Assembly (NCBI GenBank): GCA_001464125.1
Contig: LNEP01000012.1
Coordinates: 124,001 to 188,000, forward strand
DNA: 64,000 bases
Reading direction: 5' to 3'
Origin: Betaproteobacteria bacterium Ga0077540
Lineage (GTDB): Bacteria > Pseudomonadota > Gammaproteobacteria > Burkholderiales > Methylophilaceae
Both the position numbers and the translations under genes were made by a program. Positions within the stretch are counted from its first letter, which is position 1. Each line of letters starts with the position of its first letter. Positions 10,225 to 19,575 of the stretch are shown here, piece after piece. The notes under the pieces were generated by a model. That model was given only the letters and a program-made list of their open reading frames with translations, searched no databases and was not told the DNA's origin.

Positions 10225-11289
10225 TCACTTGATAACTGCGATGAGTTTTCCCGATTTATAACGTTCTGCCATCGCATCGCATGAGATAGGCTGAATACGT
10301 GACGCCTGCCCTGCCGAACCAAAGGCTTCATAGCGCGCCTTGCAAATATCGCGCATAGCTAGTGTACTCACCTGCAAGAATTTTCTTGGGTCAAATTCCT
10401 GTTTGTTTTCATCAAAAAAGCGACGTAATGCACCAGTGGTTGCCATGCGCAAATCGGTATCAATATTGACCTTACGCACACCGTGTTTAATACCTTCTAC
10501 AATTTCTTCCACCGGCACACCATAGGTTACACCCATATTGCCGCCATGATCATTGATGGTTTTGAGCCACTCTTGCGGTACAGAAGAAGAACCATGCATC
10601 ACCAAATGCGTATTGGGGATGCGGGCATGGATTTCTTTAATACGATGAATGGCCAGAGTCTGCCCAGTGGGTGGCTGTGTGAATTTGTATGCCCCGTGCG
10701 AGGTACCAATGGCAATCGCTAACGCATCCACGCCTGTTCTTTTTACAAAGTCCGCCGCTTCTTCCGGGTCAGTCAACAACTGCTCATGACTTAAAATACC
10801 CTCAGCACCGGAACCATCTTCTTCACCAGCTTTACCGGTTTCTAAAGAACCAAGTACGCCCAACTCACCTTCAACGGATACACCAATCGCATGCGCTACC
10901 TCTACAATCTGCTTAGTCACGCTGACATTATATTCATAGCTAGAAGGCGTTTTAGCATCCTCCATCAGAGACCCATCCATCATTACGCTGGAAAATCCTG
11001 AGCGCATGGCTTGAATACATACCGCTGGGGTATGGCCATGGTCTTGGTGCATCACAATGGGAATATGTGGGTAAGATTCAATCGCAGCTAATACCAAGTG
11101 TCGTAAAAATGCCTCACCTGCGTATTTTCTAGCACCGGCCGATGCTTGCAAAATGACCGGGCTATTGACAGCATCGGCAGCCTGCATAATCGCATGCACC
11201 TGCTCCATATTGTTCACATTAAACGCGGCCAAGCCATATTGGTGTTCAGCTGCATGATCTAACAATTGTCGCAACGATACGAGTGCCAT
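10225..11289 (-). CDS. fba: Fructose-bisphosphate aldolase class II
   Basis: Zinc-dependent aldolase condensing DHAP and glyceraldehyde 3-phosphate, 354 aa, of the Calvin-cycle (CbbA-like) subtype. Visible family blocks are [37 protein letters not shown] (zinc-binding His and catalytic Asp), [20 protein letters not shown] and [34 protein letters not shown] holds the phosphate site. It is separated from fbp by 19 bases, tail to tail. The next leftward gene upstream is phoH, whose stop is 136 bases away, so fba probably has its own promoter. Confidence 0.96.
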   Translation of the reverse strand: MALVSLRQLLDHAAEHQYGLAAFNVNNMEQVHAIMQAADAVNSPVILQASAGARKYAGEAFLRHLVLAAIESYPHIPIVMHQDHGHTPAVCIQAMRSGFSSVMMDGSLMEDAKTPSSYEYNVSVTKQIVEVAHAIGVSVEGELGVLGSLETGKAGEEDGSGAEGILSHEQLLTDPEEAADFVKRTGVDALAIAIGTSHGAYKFTQPPTGQTLAIHRIKEIHARIPNTHLVMHGSSSVPQEWLKTINDHGGNMGVTYGVPVEEIVEGIKHGVRKVNIDTDLRMATTGALRRFFDENKQEFDPRKFLQVSTLAMRDICKARYEAFGSAGQASRIQPISCDAMAERYKSGKLIAVIK

Positions 11290-11425
11290 ATTCTTCTCTT
11301 TATTTAAGATTCCAGCGAAATACCATTATCTTAAAACTTACATACAGTCACCATATTGATAAAGAAGGCTATTTATCTGGCTTAGTTAAGCAGTTTACGC
11401 GATTGTCCATGGCGTATATGCAACG

Positions 11426-12379
11426 TTATTCTGCTGCATTTTTCTGCTCGTAATTTTCATAGGCGTTAATAATTTTTTGCACCAGTGGATGACGCACTAC
11501 ATCTTGTGACAAGAAGTGGGTCATGGCAATCCCTTTCACCTCTTTCAAGATTTTTTGCGCTTCCACCAAGCCGCTTTTTTGATGTCGTTGCAAGTCAATT
11601 TGCGTCACATCACCAGTGATGACAGCTTTTGTGCCAAATCCAATACGCGTTAGAAACATTTTCATTTGTTCAGGCGTAGTATTTTGCGCTTCATCCAAAA
11701 TAATAAAGCTTTGGTTGAGTGTACGACCTCGCATATACGCCAGCGGCGCCACTTCAATCGCACCTCGCTCAAACATCTTATTCACCGTGTCATAGCCTGC
11801 TAAATCATATAAAGCGTCATACAAAGGACGTAAGTAGGGGTCTACTTTTTGATTTAAATCCCCCGGCAAAAATCCCAAACGTTCACCGGCTTCCACCGCA
11901 GGGCGCACCAACACAATCCGCTTCACGCGGTCACGCGTCATGGCATCCACAGCACTCGCCACGGCCAGATAAGTTTTACCAGTACCAGCCGGTCCAATAC
12001 CAAACGTAATGTCATGGTCTTGAATTTGCTGCAAATAGGCCACTTGCCTAGGCGTACGTCCATGCAAGTCGCCGCGTCGCGTCATCAATACTGGCATCGC
12101 TTGGCTGGTAGTCACGTCTTCCGGCTTCAGCTTATCGACTTCCACCAAACCCAATTGAATTTCTTCCAACTCAATGGGCTTTTTGGCGCGCACATAAAAA
12201 TTTTCAATCATTTGCGCAGCAATACGCACATTATCTTGTTTACCAGACAGATTGAATGTGCCGCCACGGCGGTTAATATTTACTTCCAGTGCGGTCTCGA
12301 TTTGCCGGATATTTTCGTCCAGCGCACCACAGAGGTTGGCGAGGCGTGCATTGTCTTCGGGTTTTAGCGTGATTTCCAT
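11426..12379 (-). CDS. ybeZ: PhoH-like ATPase YbeZ
   Basis: A 317-aa PhoH-family NTPase functionally linked to YbeY in RNA processing. An N-terminal KH-like segment is followed by the P-loop GPAGTGKTYLA (about residues 129-139), the Walker B SFIILDEAQNTTPEQMKMFL and the sensor motif TRIGFGTKAVITGDVTQIDL. It directly abuts miaB upstream (no gap), so they are co-transcribed. The partner ybeY is 2.4 kb away because fbp and fba intervene. Confidence 0.94.
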   Translation of the reverse strand: MEITLKPEDNARLANLCGALDENIRQIETALEVNINRRGGTFNLSGKQDNVRIAAQMIENFYVRAKKPIELEEIQLGLVEVDKLKPEDVTTSQAMPVLMTRRGDLHGRTPRQVAYLQQIQDHDITFGIGPAGTGKTYLAVASAVDAMTRDRVKRIVLVRPAVEAGERLGFLPGDLNQKVDPYLRPLYDALYDLAGYDTVNKMFERGAIEVAPLAYMRGRTLNQSFIILDEAQNTTPEQMKMFLTRIGFGTKAVITGDVTQIDLQRHQKSGLVEAQKILKEVKGIAMTHFLSQDVVRHPLVQKIINAYENYEQKNAAE

Positions 12380-13708
12380 TTATACCTTTACTAATTCGCC
12401 ATACAGGCGTTTGGGATTGCTGACGTCCGTAATTCGCACATCCACAAATGTATTGATAAGTGCAGCATCCCCGGCAATATCCACCACACGATTGTTATCC
12501 GTTTTACCTGCCAATAGTGCAGCGTCTTTCCATGAAACGCCATCAATCAGCACGCGTTGCACTGTGCCCAACATGGCACGGCTAATCGCATCACCTTGGG
12601 CTTCGTTAATACTTTGTAGCTTAGCCAAACGTGTCAATTTAACTTCCTGAGTCACGTCATCTGGAATAAACGCTGCAGGCGTACCAGGGCGTGGGCTATA
12701 TAAAAAACTAAAGCTGTAATCAAAACCAACGTCCTGCATCAATTTTACTGTGGCCTGAAAATCCGCTTCTGTCTCCCCAGGGAAACCAATAATAAAATCT
12801 GAAGTGAAAGTAAGGTGAGGGCTAGCCGCCTTTAATTTACGCAACGTGCTTTTATATTGTAATACGGTGTAATTACGTTTCATTGCCATTAAAATACGGT
12901 CGCTACCAGCTTGCACCGGCAAATGTAATTGCACCGCCAGCTTAGGCACGTTAGCAAAACAGGCAATCAAACGCTCGCTCATTTCATTGGGATGGCTGGT
13001 AGTAAAACGGATACGGCCGATTTGAGGAATCTCAGCAATCGTTTCAATCAACATCGCCAAATCCGCTTCCACACCCTCGTATTCGGCACGATAGGCGTTT
13101 ACATTTTGCCCTAGCAAGGTGATTTCTTTCACCCCTTGTTCGGCCAGCTGCACTGCTTCGGTCAGAATATCGGCAAACGGACGCGACACCTCTTCGCCAC
13201 GTGTGTACGGGACCACACAAAAACTACAATACTTGCTGCAGCCCTCCATAATACTTAAGAACGCGGTGGCACCTTCTACGCGTGGTGGTGGCAAATGGTC
13301 AAACTTTTCTACTTCCGGAAAAGTAATATCCACTTGCGATTGGCCAAGATCGCGCCGCTGCTTAATCATCTCCGGCAGGCGATGTAAAGTCTGCGGACCA
13401 AACACCACATCTACATAGGGGGCACGTTTGAGGATATTGTCGCCCTCTTGCGAGGCCACACATCCACCAACACCAATGATTAGATTGGGATTTTTTTCTT
13501 TGAGTGGAATAAAGCGACCAAGATGGCTAAACACTTTGTCTTCCGCTTTTTCACGCACTGAGCAAGTATTGAGCAAAATCACATCTGCATCTTCTACCGT
13601 TTGCGTTTCCACCATACCATCGCTGGCCGCCAGCATATCGGCCATGCGTGATGAATCATACTCATTCATCTGACAACCAAAGGTTTTGATAAAGACTTTT
13701 TTACTCAC
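12380..13708 (-). CDS. miaB: tRNA-2-methylthio-N6-dimethylallyladenosine synthase
   Basis: Radical-SAM methylthiotransferase that modifies i6A37 of tRNA, 442 aa. The N-terminal UPF0004 domain has [15 protein letters not shown] and two further cluster-ligand Cys ([21 protein letters not shown]). The radical-SAM signature CSKYCSFC lies in [19 protein letters not shown]. The C-terminal TRAM domain ends the protein. It heads the leftward miaB-ybeZ pair and is divergent from cysG. Confidence 0.97.
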   Translation of the reverse strand: MSKKVFIKTFGCQMNEYDSSRMADMLAASDGMVETQTVEDADVILLNTCSVREKAEDKVFSHLGRFIPLKEKNPNLIIGVGGCVASQEGDNILKRAPYVDVVFGPQTLHRLPEMIKQRRDLGQSQVDITFPEVEKFDHLPPPRVEGATAFLSIMEGCSKYCSFCVVPYTRGEEVSRPFADILTEAVQLAEQGVKEITLLGQNVNAYRAEYEGVEADLAMLIETIAEIPQIGRIRFTTSHPNEMSERLIACFANVPKLAVQLHLPVQAGSDRILMAMKRNYTVLQYKSTLRKLKAASPHLTFTSDFIIGFPGETEADFQATVKLMQDVGFDYSFSFLYSPRPGTPAAFIPDDVTQEVKLTRLAKLQSINEAQGDAISRAMLGTVQRVLIDGVSWKDAALLAGKTDNNRVVDIAGDAALINTFVDVRITDVSNPKRLYGELVKV

Positions 13709-13825
13709 ACGTTTTGCTCAACATTAGGGAGACTTCGTCCCAAAACAGTATTTTAGCGTATTTGCATGTATCTCGCAGACAAGTTGCAAGGTAAAATGGG
13801 CGCAATCCTACTAGAAACCAATTGC

Positions 13826-15208
13826 ATGCAAGCACTTCCCATTTTCTTCAATATTCAACATCGCCCATGCGTGGTAATTGGTGGTGGTGATGTAGCCACA
13901 CGCAAAGTCACCATGCTGCTCAAAGCCAATGCGGATGTCACTGTCATTTCACCTGAACTTTGTGTCGAGCTTCAAACTTTGGCAGGCGAAGGAAAAATTC
14001 GTCATGCAGCAGAAACGTTTAGTCCGGAGCAATTAGCAAACGCTTGTCTGGTAATTGCCGCTACCGATGATGAGGCGGTGAATGAGGCTGTTTCACTTGA
14101 GGCTAAAGCACGCAATATTCCGGTGAATGTAGTGGACGCACCGGCCTTATGCACCTTTACCATGGGCTCAGTGATTGACCGCAGCCCAGTGGTGATTGCA
14201 GTGTCGTCCGAGGGCAATGCGCCAGTATTGGCGCGTTACATCCGCACCAAAATCGAGACCATGCTACCAGCCAGTTACGGTCGCATCGCTGCTATCGCAG
14301 GTGAGTTCAGAGAGCAAGTGAAAGCTAAGTTTGCCACCACACAACTACGCCGCCGTTTTTGGGAAGACGTGCTACAAGGCCCGATGGTAGAGCGCGTGTT
14401 ATCAGGGCAAGAAGAAGCTGCACGCGCCGTACTGCGAGATGTATTGAGCGACAGCCCAAGCCAAGCCTCTAAAGGTGAAGTATTTTTGGTCGGCGGTGGT
14501 CCAGGCGACCCCGATTTGCTGACGTTTAGAGCCCTTCGTTTGATGCAGCAATGCGATGTCTGCGTGTATGACAAGCTGGTGAGTCCGGAGGTGATGGAAT
14601 TGGTGCGACGCGATGCCGAGCTAATTTACGTAGGGAAAGCGCGTGACCAACACACCATGCCACAGGAGCAAATCAACGAGCTGTTGGCCAAACTTGCCTT
14701 AGAAGGCAAGCGCGTCCTACGCCTTAAAGGCGGCGACCCATTTATTTTTGGGCGAGGCGGCGAAGAAATTGAAACACTGATGCAATATGGCGTGCCATTC
14801 CAAGTTGTACCTGGCATTACTGCGGCCAACGGGGTTTCCAGCTATGCCGGCATCCCACTTACGCACCGCGATTATGCGCAGGCTTGCCTGTTTATTACTG
14901 GTCACTTAAAAGATGGCACCATTGATTTAGATTGGGACGCCATGACGCGCCCACGCCAAACTGTGGTCATTTATATGGGCTTGGTTGGTTTAAGCGAGAT
15001 TTGCAAAGAATTGATTAAACGAGGCGTCTCCGCTAATATGCCAGCAGCAGTGATACAGCAAGGCACGACTCAACGTCAGCGTGTAGTGACCGCTACATTA
15101 GCAGACTTAGCTGAGAAAGTATCACTCGCAGAAATGAAGCCGCCCTGCTTAACAATTATTGGTGAGGTCGTACTACTCCGAGAAAAATTGAATTGGTTTC
15201 AAGCATAA
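13826..15208 (+). CDS. cysG: Siroheme synthase (CysG)
   Basis: Trifunctional enzyme making siroheme from uroporphyrinogen III, 460 aa, cytosolic. The N-terminal precorrin-2 dehydrogenase/ferrochelatase domain (about 1-210) has the NAD motif VVIGGGDVATRK. The C-terminal SUMT methyltransferase domain starts at VFLVGGGPGDPDLLTFRALR and includes LRLKGGDPFIFGRGGEE and VPGITAANG. The chosen ATG gives the family start MQALPIFFNIQ. Earlier in-frame ATGs at 13766 and 13796 exist, and the latter has AAGG close upstream, so the N-terminus is uncertain by 10-20 residues. Siroheme serves assimilatory sulfite and nitrite reductases. Confidence 0.93.
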   Translation: MQALPIFFNIQHRPCVVIGGGDVATRKVTMLLKANADVTVISPELCVELQTLAGEGKIRHAAETFSPEQLANACLVIAATDDEAVNEAVSLEAKARNIPVNVVDAPALCTFTMGSVIDRSPVVIAVSSEGNAPVLARYIRTKIETMLPASYGRIAAIAGEFREQVKAKFATTQLRRRFWEDVLQGPMVERVLSGQEEAARAVLRDVLSDSPSQASKGEVFLVGGGPGDPDLLTFRALRLMQQCDVCVYDKLVSPEVMELVRRDAELIYVGKARDQHTMPQEQINELLAKLALEGKRVLRLKGGDPFIFGRGGEEIETLMQYGVPFQVVPGITAANGVSSYAGIPLTHRDYAQACLFITGHLKDGTIDLDWDAMTRPRQTVVIYMGLVGLSEICKELIKRGVSANMPAAVIQQGTTQRQRVVTATLADLAEKVSLAEMKPPCLTIIGEVVLLREKLNWFQA

Positions 15209-15247
15209 TAAATCTAAAAACAAATTTTAATTACGCTTACCCTAAGT

Positions 15248-15559
15248 ATGCCAAATAGACACATACGTAAAGCATTGCGTGATGGCTCTCCGCCCGCTCA
15301 ATTTCATATTCTAGTGCTTGAGCAAGATGAACATTTTGCACACACCTTAAAGTCAGAAATAGAAAGTCAACTACACGTTAATGTAGTTGTTGTACACACC
15401 ATTGAATCTGCAAGACTTGTGCTTTCAGAACAACCGCATACTTTCTTTTTAGGCATTACCAGCGTGCTTAACCTTGACTCTGATGCTTTTGAAAAGGTGG
15501 ATTTGCTAGGGGAATTTAACATTCCCATTATCGCGATTGTCTCTAAATATGAAGATTAG
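15248..15559 (+). pseudogene. N-terminal fragment of a PleD-like regulator (degenerate receiver domain, ends at in-frame TAG)
   Basis: 103 codons encoding beta1 to beta4 of a response-regulator receiver domain (FHILVLEQDEHFAHTLKSEI ... FNIPIIAIVSKYED). The reading frame stops at TAG and continues in the same frame with the next ORF, which supplies the missing alpha4-beta5-alpha5, including the conserved Lys in IDYVVKD. The usual phospho-acceptor Asp is not seen: the beta3 region reads FFLGITSVL. So this receiver is probably non-phosphorylatable as well as interrupted. It may be a pseudogene fragment, a separately translated half, or the start of a readthrough product. It lies 39 bases after cysG. 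Confidence 0.6.
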
Positions 15560-16555
15560 ATGCGCGATCAACTTATCAAACGACACGTCATTGATTATGT
15601 GGTTAAAGATCAATCAGACGACATTACCTACATCTGCGAACTCATCTCACGAGTGCATAAAAACGTATCTATCAAGGTACTGGTTGTGGATGATTCCAAA
15701 GTCTCGCAATTTGTGATTGGACGTGAGTTAAGGTTACAAAAATTTCAGGTTTTACAGGCTTTTAACAGCGTAGATGCGCTTGGTTTGCTGGAGCAGCATG
15801 GCGATGTGAAATTAGTCTTGGTTGATCATCAGATGTCGATGGTAGACGGCATCACATTTGTACAAAAGTTACGCACCCTATATCCCAAGGATCAGTTACT
15901 GATTATTGGCATTTCTACCTCATCAGACCCTAGGTTAGCTGTTAAATTTTTAAAAGCGGGTGCGAACGATTTCATCTCGAAACCATTTAACTACGAGATT
16001 TTGCTGTGCCGAATCAATCAAAATCTAGACATGTTAGATGCTGTTGAGTTTGCAAAACATTTATCGAATGTAGATTATCTTAGCGAAGTGTTTAATCGCC
16101 GCTACTTCTTTGAGCGTGGCAATAAGATTTTTCAATCGATGCATGAACAAAGCACACTAACGGTCATGATGATGGACATTGATTTCTTCAAAAAAGTGAA
16201 TGATGTGTATGGCCACGATGCTGGGGATGAAGTGATTAGGCATTTTGCGCAACAACTCAAAGAGCATTTTCATTCAGATATAGTAGCGCGCTTGGGAGGA
16301 GAGGAGTTTGCAGTACTGAGCCAATCTCCTGATTATCTAAACAGTTTTGATCACATTGACGCGTTCAGAGCCAAGATTGCCAATCAACGCGTGCATGTGA
16401 AACAACATGTGATTCAATACACCTGCAGCATCGGCGCCACTAGTATCATGCGCAAAAACTTGAACGACATGATGATACATGCTGACCGCTTGTTGTATAA
16501 CGCAAAAACCAATGGTCGAAACCGTCTTGAAGGCAAACCGGCCGACAAACACTAA
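15560..16555 (+). CDS. REC-GGDEF diguanylate cyclase (C-terminal part of a PleD-like protein)
   Basis: 331 aa. Residues 1-33 are the tail of the split first receiver. A complete receiver follows (about 38-160) with acidic pair D44/D45, phospho-acceptor D89 in LVLVDHQM, S119/T120 and K141 in ISKPF. The GGDEF domain (about 165-325) has D206 in MMDIDFFKKVNDVYGHDAGD and active site GGEEF at 246-250, so cyclic di-GMP synthesis is expected. The inhibitory RxxD site is absent: the position reads FHSD. The ATG directly follows the upstream TAG in the same frame, with no clear ribosome site, so re-initiation or readthrough would be needed. Its stop overlaps the convergent kinase stop by 4 bases. Confidence 0.85.
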   Translation: MRDQLIKRHVIDYVVKDQSDDITYICELISRVHKNVSIKVLVVDDSKVSQFVIGRELRLQKFQVLQAFNSVDALGLLEQHGDVKLVLVDHQMSMVDGITFVQKLRTLYPKDQLLIIGISTSSDPRLAVKFLKAGANDFISKPFNYEILLCRINQNLDMLDAVEFAKHLSNVDYLSEVFNRRYFFERGNKIFQSMHEQSTLTVMMMDIDFFKKVNDVYGHDAGDEVIRHFAQQLKEHFHSDIVARLGGEEFAVLSQSPDYLNSFDHIDAFRAKIANQRVHVKQHVIQYTCSIGATSIMRKNLNDMMIHADRLLYNAKTNGRNRLEGKPADKH

Positions 16556-17862
16556 AGTGTAATCGGCAACGAAAGTCTTGCTTCTAATCCACCTTGTGGG
16601 CGATTTATCAACTCCAAACTACCGCGATGTAACTTGGCGATACGATTACAAATCGCCAACCCTAAGCCACTACCGCCTTCATTTTTATTACGCGCACTAT
16701 CCATACGTTCAAATGGTCTTAGCAAACGCTGTGCATGCTCAGGTGGAATGCCAGGGCCGTTATCCAACACGCTAATAATGATGTTATCGGCTGTGATTTT
16801 GCTCGTCACCTCCACTTCGCCTTTTGCATAAGCATAGGCGTTGCCCACCAGATTATCCAACAAACGCTGCATCGCTAGTGGCCTGAGTGGAATAAAGTAG
16901 GTCGATGTTAAATTCAGCTTCAGGTTACGTCCTGCACGTGCCTGACGCTCAGCTAATGAGCGCAACAGCTCATTGATATCCACCATTTTTGTTGGTTCAC
17001 CTTCCACTCCGCGCACAAAATCCAGAAATTGATGAATGATATTATCCATGTCGCTAATATCTTCAATCATGCCCTGCTTCATACTATCGCCAGTGCCGCC
17101 AGATAGCATTTCTACTGCTAACCTCAAGCGTGCAAGTGGCGTGCGGATATCGTGGGATACACCAGCTAGCAACAAAGTACGTTCAGCATCTAACCTCACT
17201 AGCGACTCTGCCATTTCGTTGAAGGTACGGCTTACTTCACGCAGCTCTTCCACGCTATCTTCAGGCAACTTGGGCGCTGGCTCACCATTACGTAGCCGTT
17301 CTGCCGCATGCACTAATAAGTTAAGCGGGCGATTAATTCTTGCCGCAATAATGTAGGCCCCTAATAACGACAGCAAACCAACCACAGCCGCCCAGCCCAG
17401 CCAATGCCAAGGAAAAGGGCGATCGACCTGAATTTTTGGAATCACCACCCAAAAGTCATCTTGTCCTACATTAAAGCTAATCCACAAGCCAGGAATATCA
17501 TAATGATTCACAGTGATAATGGTTTCTACACCTAAACGCTCGCGTATTTTATGTGCAATCAAATTGATAAATGGGTCATCGGGTAGGGGCTCAATATCCT
17601 CAAGAAAATCAGCTGCATATACACGCACTCCTTCACGACCTGATAACTCAGACAACAATGCCAAGCGTCTATTTTCGTGTGAAGCAATCAGCGAAGCACG
17701 CGTGTAGTTGACAATGGTCACCGCTTGCAAAGCAGCAGTTGTGGCACGAGGTTCGCGATCGAAATAATCGAAAATTTTTAAAGATGCATAAATACTAATC
17801 GCCAGCAACAGGGCAATCAGTAACATCAATCTTGAAAGTAAAGTGCGTGGAAGTAATCTCAA
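16552..17862 (-). CDS. EnvZ-type sensor histidine kinase
   Basis: 436-aa inner-membrane kinase. A short cytoplasmic start and TM1 (about 9-27), a periplasmic domain of roughly 120 residues, TM2 (WLGWAAVVGLLSLLGAYIIA) and a HAMP domain lead to the dimerisation helix with phospho-accepting His in GVSHDIRTPLARLRLAVEML. The ATPase domain has NLVGNAYAYAKGEV, DNGPGIP and GGSGLGLAICNRIAKLHRG. It lies 25 bases downstream of the OmpR-like regulator, its evident partner. The start codon is TTG. Osmosensing is only inferred by homology to EnvZ; the input signal is unknown. Confidence 0.9.
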   Translation of the reverse strand: MRLLPRTLLSRLMLLIALLLAISIYASLKIFDYFDREPRATTAALQAVTIVNYTRASLIASHENRRLALLSELSGREGVRVYAADFLEDIEPLPDDPFINLIAHKIRERLGVETIITVNHYDIPGLWISFNVGQDDFWVVIPKIQVDRPFPWHWLGWAAVVGLLSLLGAYIIAARINRPLNLLVHAAERLRNGEPAPKLPEDSVEELREVSRTFNEMAESLVRLDAERTLLLAGVSHDIRTPLARLRLAVEMLSGGTGDSMKQGMIEDISDMDNIIHQFLDFVRGVEGEPTKMVDINELLRSLAERQARAGRNLKLNLTSTYFIPLRPLAMQRLLDNLVGNAYAYAKGEVEVTSKITADNIIISVLDNGPGIPPEHAQRLLRPFERMDSARNKNEGGSGLGLAICNRIAKLHRGSLELINRPQGGLEARLSLPITL

Positions 17863-17887
17863 AACAATTTGCTAAACACCGGTTAGG

Positions 17888-18613
17888 TTAGGCAACCTCA
17901 CCATCAGGAATGAATACATAACCAAAGCCCCACATGGTTTGTAGGTAGCGTGGATGCGCTGGATCTGTCTCTATGATACGTCTCAAGCGTGAAACTTGCA
18001 CATCGATACTCCGATCGAATACATCTAGCTCACGACCACGCGCTAGCTGCATTAAGCGATCGCGTGACAGTGGCTGACGCGGGTGCTCTGTAAACACTTT
18101 GAGCAACGTAAACTCACCGCTAGTAATCGTAATTGGCATGCCATTTTTGCTCAAACTACGTGTATTCGCATCAAATACAAACTCACCAAAGCTAAAAGCC
18201 TCCGATTTGCTAGTGTTTTCAGCACCCGGGGAGTGCTCATGGCGTCTCAGTACTGCATTAATACGTGCTAACAACTCTCGTGGGTTAAATGGTTTAGGTA
18301 GGTAATCGTCCGCGCCCATCTCTAAGCCAACAATTCTATCCACCTCATCGCCACGGGCAGTCAACATAATAATCGGGGTCATTAGACTGCCACCACGCAA
18401 ACGACGGCAAATTGCCAACCCATCTTCACCAGGTAACATTAAATCCAATATTAATAAATCAAAATGCTCTGCGGCCAGCGCAACATCCATCTCTTTTGCA
18501 TCCGATACAGCTTTGATACTAAACCCTTGTTCAGTTAAATAGCGCTGCAACAGTTCACGCATTCGCAAATCATCATCGACCATTAATATTTTTTTAGTAT
18601 TTTCCACGATCAT
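17888..18613 (-). CDS. ompR: OmpR-family response regulator
   Basis: 241-aa DNA-binding regulator. The receiver domain has MVDDDLRMRELLQRYL, the phospho-acceptor Asp in LLILDLMLPGEDGL, and the KPF motif in DDYLPKPFNPRELLARINAV. The C-terminal winged helix includes LSRDRLMQLARGRELDVFDR, SIDVQVSRLRRIIE and TMWGFGYVFIPDG, closely resembling OmpR. It precedes the EnvZ-type kinase gene in the same transcript. Tandem AGTTACAAT repeats upstream may be its binding sites. Confidence 0.93.
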   Translation of the reverse strand: MIVENTKKILMVDDDLRMRELLQRYLTEQGFSIKAVSDAKEMDVALAAEHFDLLILDLMLPGEDGLAICRRLRGGSLMTPIIMLTARGDEVDRIVGLEMGADDYLPKPFNPRELLARINAVLRRHEHSPGAENTSKSEAFSFGEFVFDANTRSLSKNGMPITITSGEFTLLKVFTEHPRQPLSRDRLMQLARGRELDVFDRSIDVQVSRLRRIIETDPAHPRYLQTMWGFGYVFIPDGEVA

Positions 18614-18750
18614 TCATGCCTTTTTGAAGAGTGTTTGTGTCATTTTAGTGACTACCAATCCGCAAGTATATGGGTTAAAAATGAATAAATCCAGAACCTG
18701 CAAAACTTTATATAACAAGCCGAATCCAAGGATTATTAGCAATATCCGAA

Positions 18751-18802
18751 AGTTACAATCAGTTACAATTGAGCGTTTGAATGAAACAAAATATTTACAA
18801 TC
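18751..18802. promoter_or_regulatory. Tandem 10-bp repeats, candidate OmpR-type operator
   Basis: AGTTACAATC is followed directly by AGTTACAATT, giving GTTACA-n4-GTTACA at one-helical-turn spacing, and a third related copy ATTTACAATC lies at 18793-18802. OmpR-family regulators typically bind such head-to-tail half sites. The cluster lies in the divergent gap between ompR (138 bases away) and the EF-hand gene (84 bases away), so it could serve either. Confidence 0.4.
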
Positions 18803-18885
18803 ATAATTCATGATAACGCACTTGAATCGCATGTATCTGAAAGCCTTTTAACAAACAGTAAAGTGATGATTTGTACGCAAAGCCC

Positions 18886-19470
18886 ATGGATTTAAATTTT
18901 TCATCTAACTTAATTTTTAAACATTTGCTGGTTGCAGCTGGCTTATTGCTAGTATTTCCAGCGGTGATGGCAGAAAATAAGATTTATTTAGCAGGTGCAG
19001 ATGAAAAATCCATCATCTCCGACAATGATGATGCCGGTCTGGAAAAAACGCTCGAGCATAACTTCAGCCCAGAAGACAGAGCGCGACTACGCAAAGCACT
19101 ATCTGATTACGCCAAAAATACTGACCCCGAGCATACACAAATTGAGAACAAACGCAAGGCAATGAAAGAGAGCGTTGCGAAGCGTTTTAACGACTGTAAC
19201 AAAGATAATGATGATTCACTAGATCGTGAAGAAACCACATTGTGTCTGCCCCAAATTGCGCGTCATTTTAGTTATGTAGATGTAGATGAAGATGGTGTGA
19301 TTACGTTAGAAGAACTAGAGCTTGCACAATCAAAATCCATTGAAAGACAAAAGGCAGCTGAAGCTCGCATGGAAGCACAACGCATCATTGAAGCTGAAGA
19401 AGAGATAAAAAACAAAAGTAAAGCCAAAGCAAATAAACAAGCAGCTAATGGTCGTAAGAGACCTATCTAA
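18886..19470 (+). CDS. Exported EF-hand protein
   Basis: About 194 aa. An N-terminal signal peptide (hydrophobic LLVAAGLLLVFPAVMA, cleavage near AENK) directs export. A canonical EF-hand loop DVDEDGVITLEE is preceded about 35 residues upstream by a degenerate one (DCNKDNDDSLDREE, one residue too long), so at least one calcium-type site is plausible. The C-terminus is a charged Lys/Glu/Ala helix ending in NGRKRPI. A TTG 15 bases upstream with a better-spaced AAGTGA could be the true start. No family beyond the EF-hand is recognised; the function is unknown. Confidence 0.75.
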   Translation: MDLNFSSNLIFKHLLVAAGLLLVFPAVMAENKIYLAGADEKSIISDNDDAGLEKTLEHNFSPEDRARLRKALSDYAKNTDPEHTQIENKRKAMKESVAKRFNDCNKDNDDSLDREETTLCLPQIARHFSYVDVDEDGVITLEELELAQSKSIERQKAAEARMEAQRIIEAEEEIKNKSKAKANKQAANGRKRPI

Positions 19471-19575
19471 CCATCACCACTCAAGATAATTTCTTTTACT
19501 TTTAACACGAACTTTTGCCAACATATCACGCTCCACTTTAAACTGTATCTATTCTGTTTAAGTAGATTGTGATTG

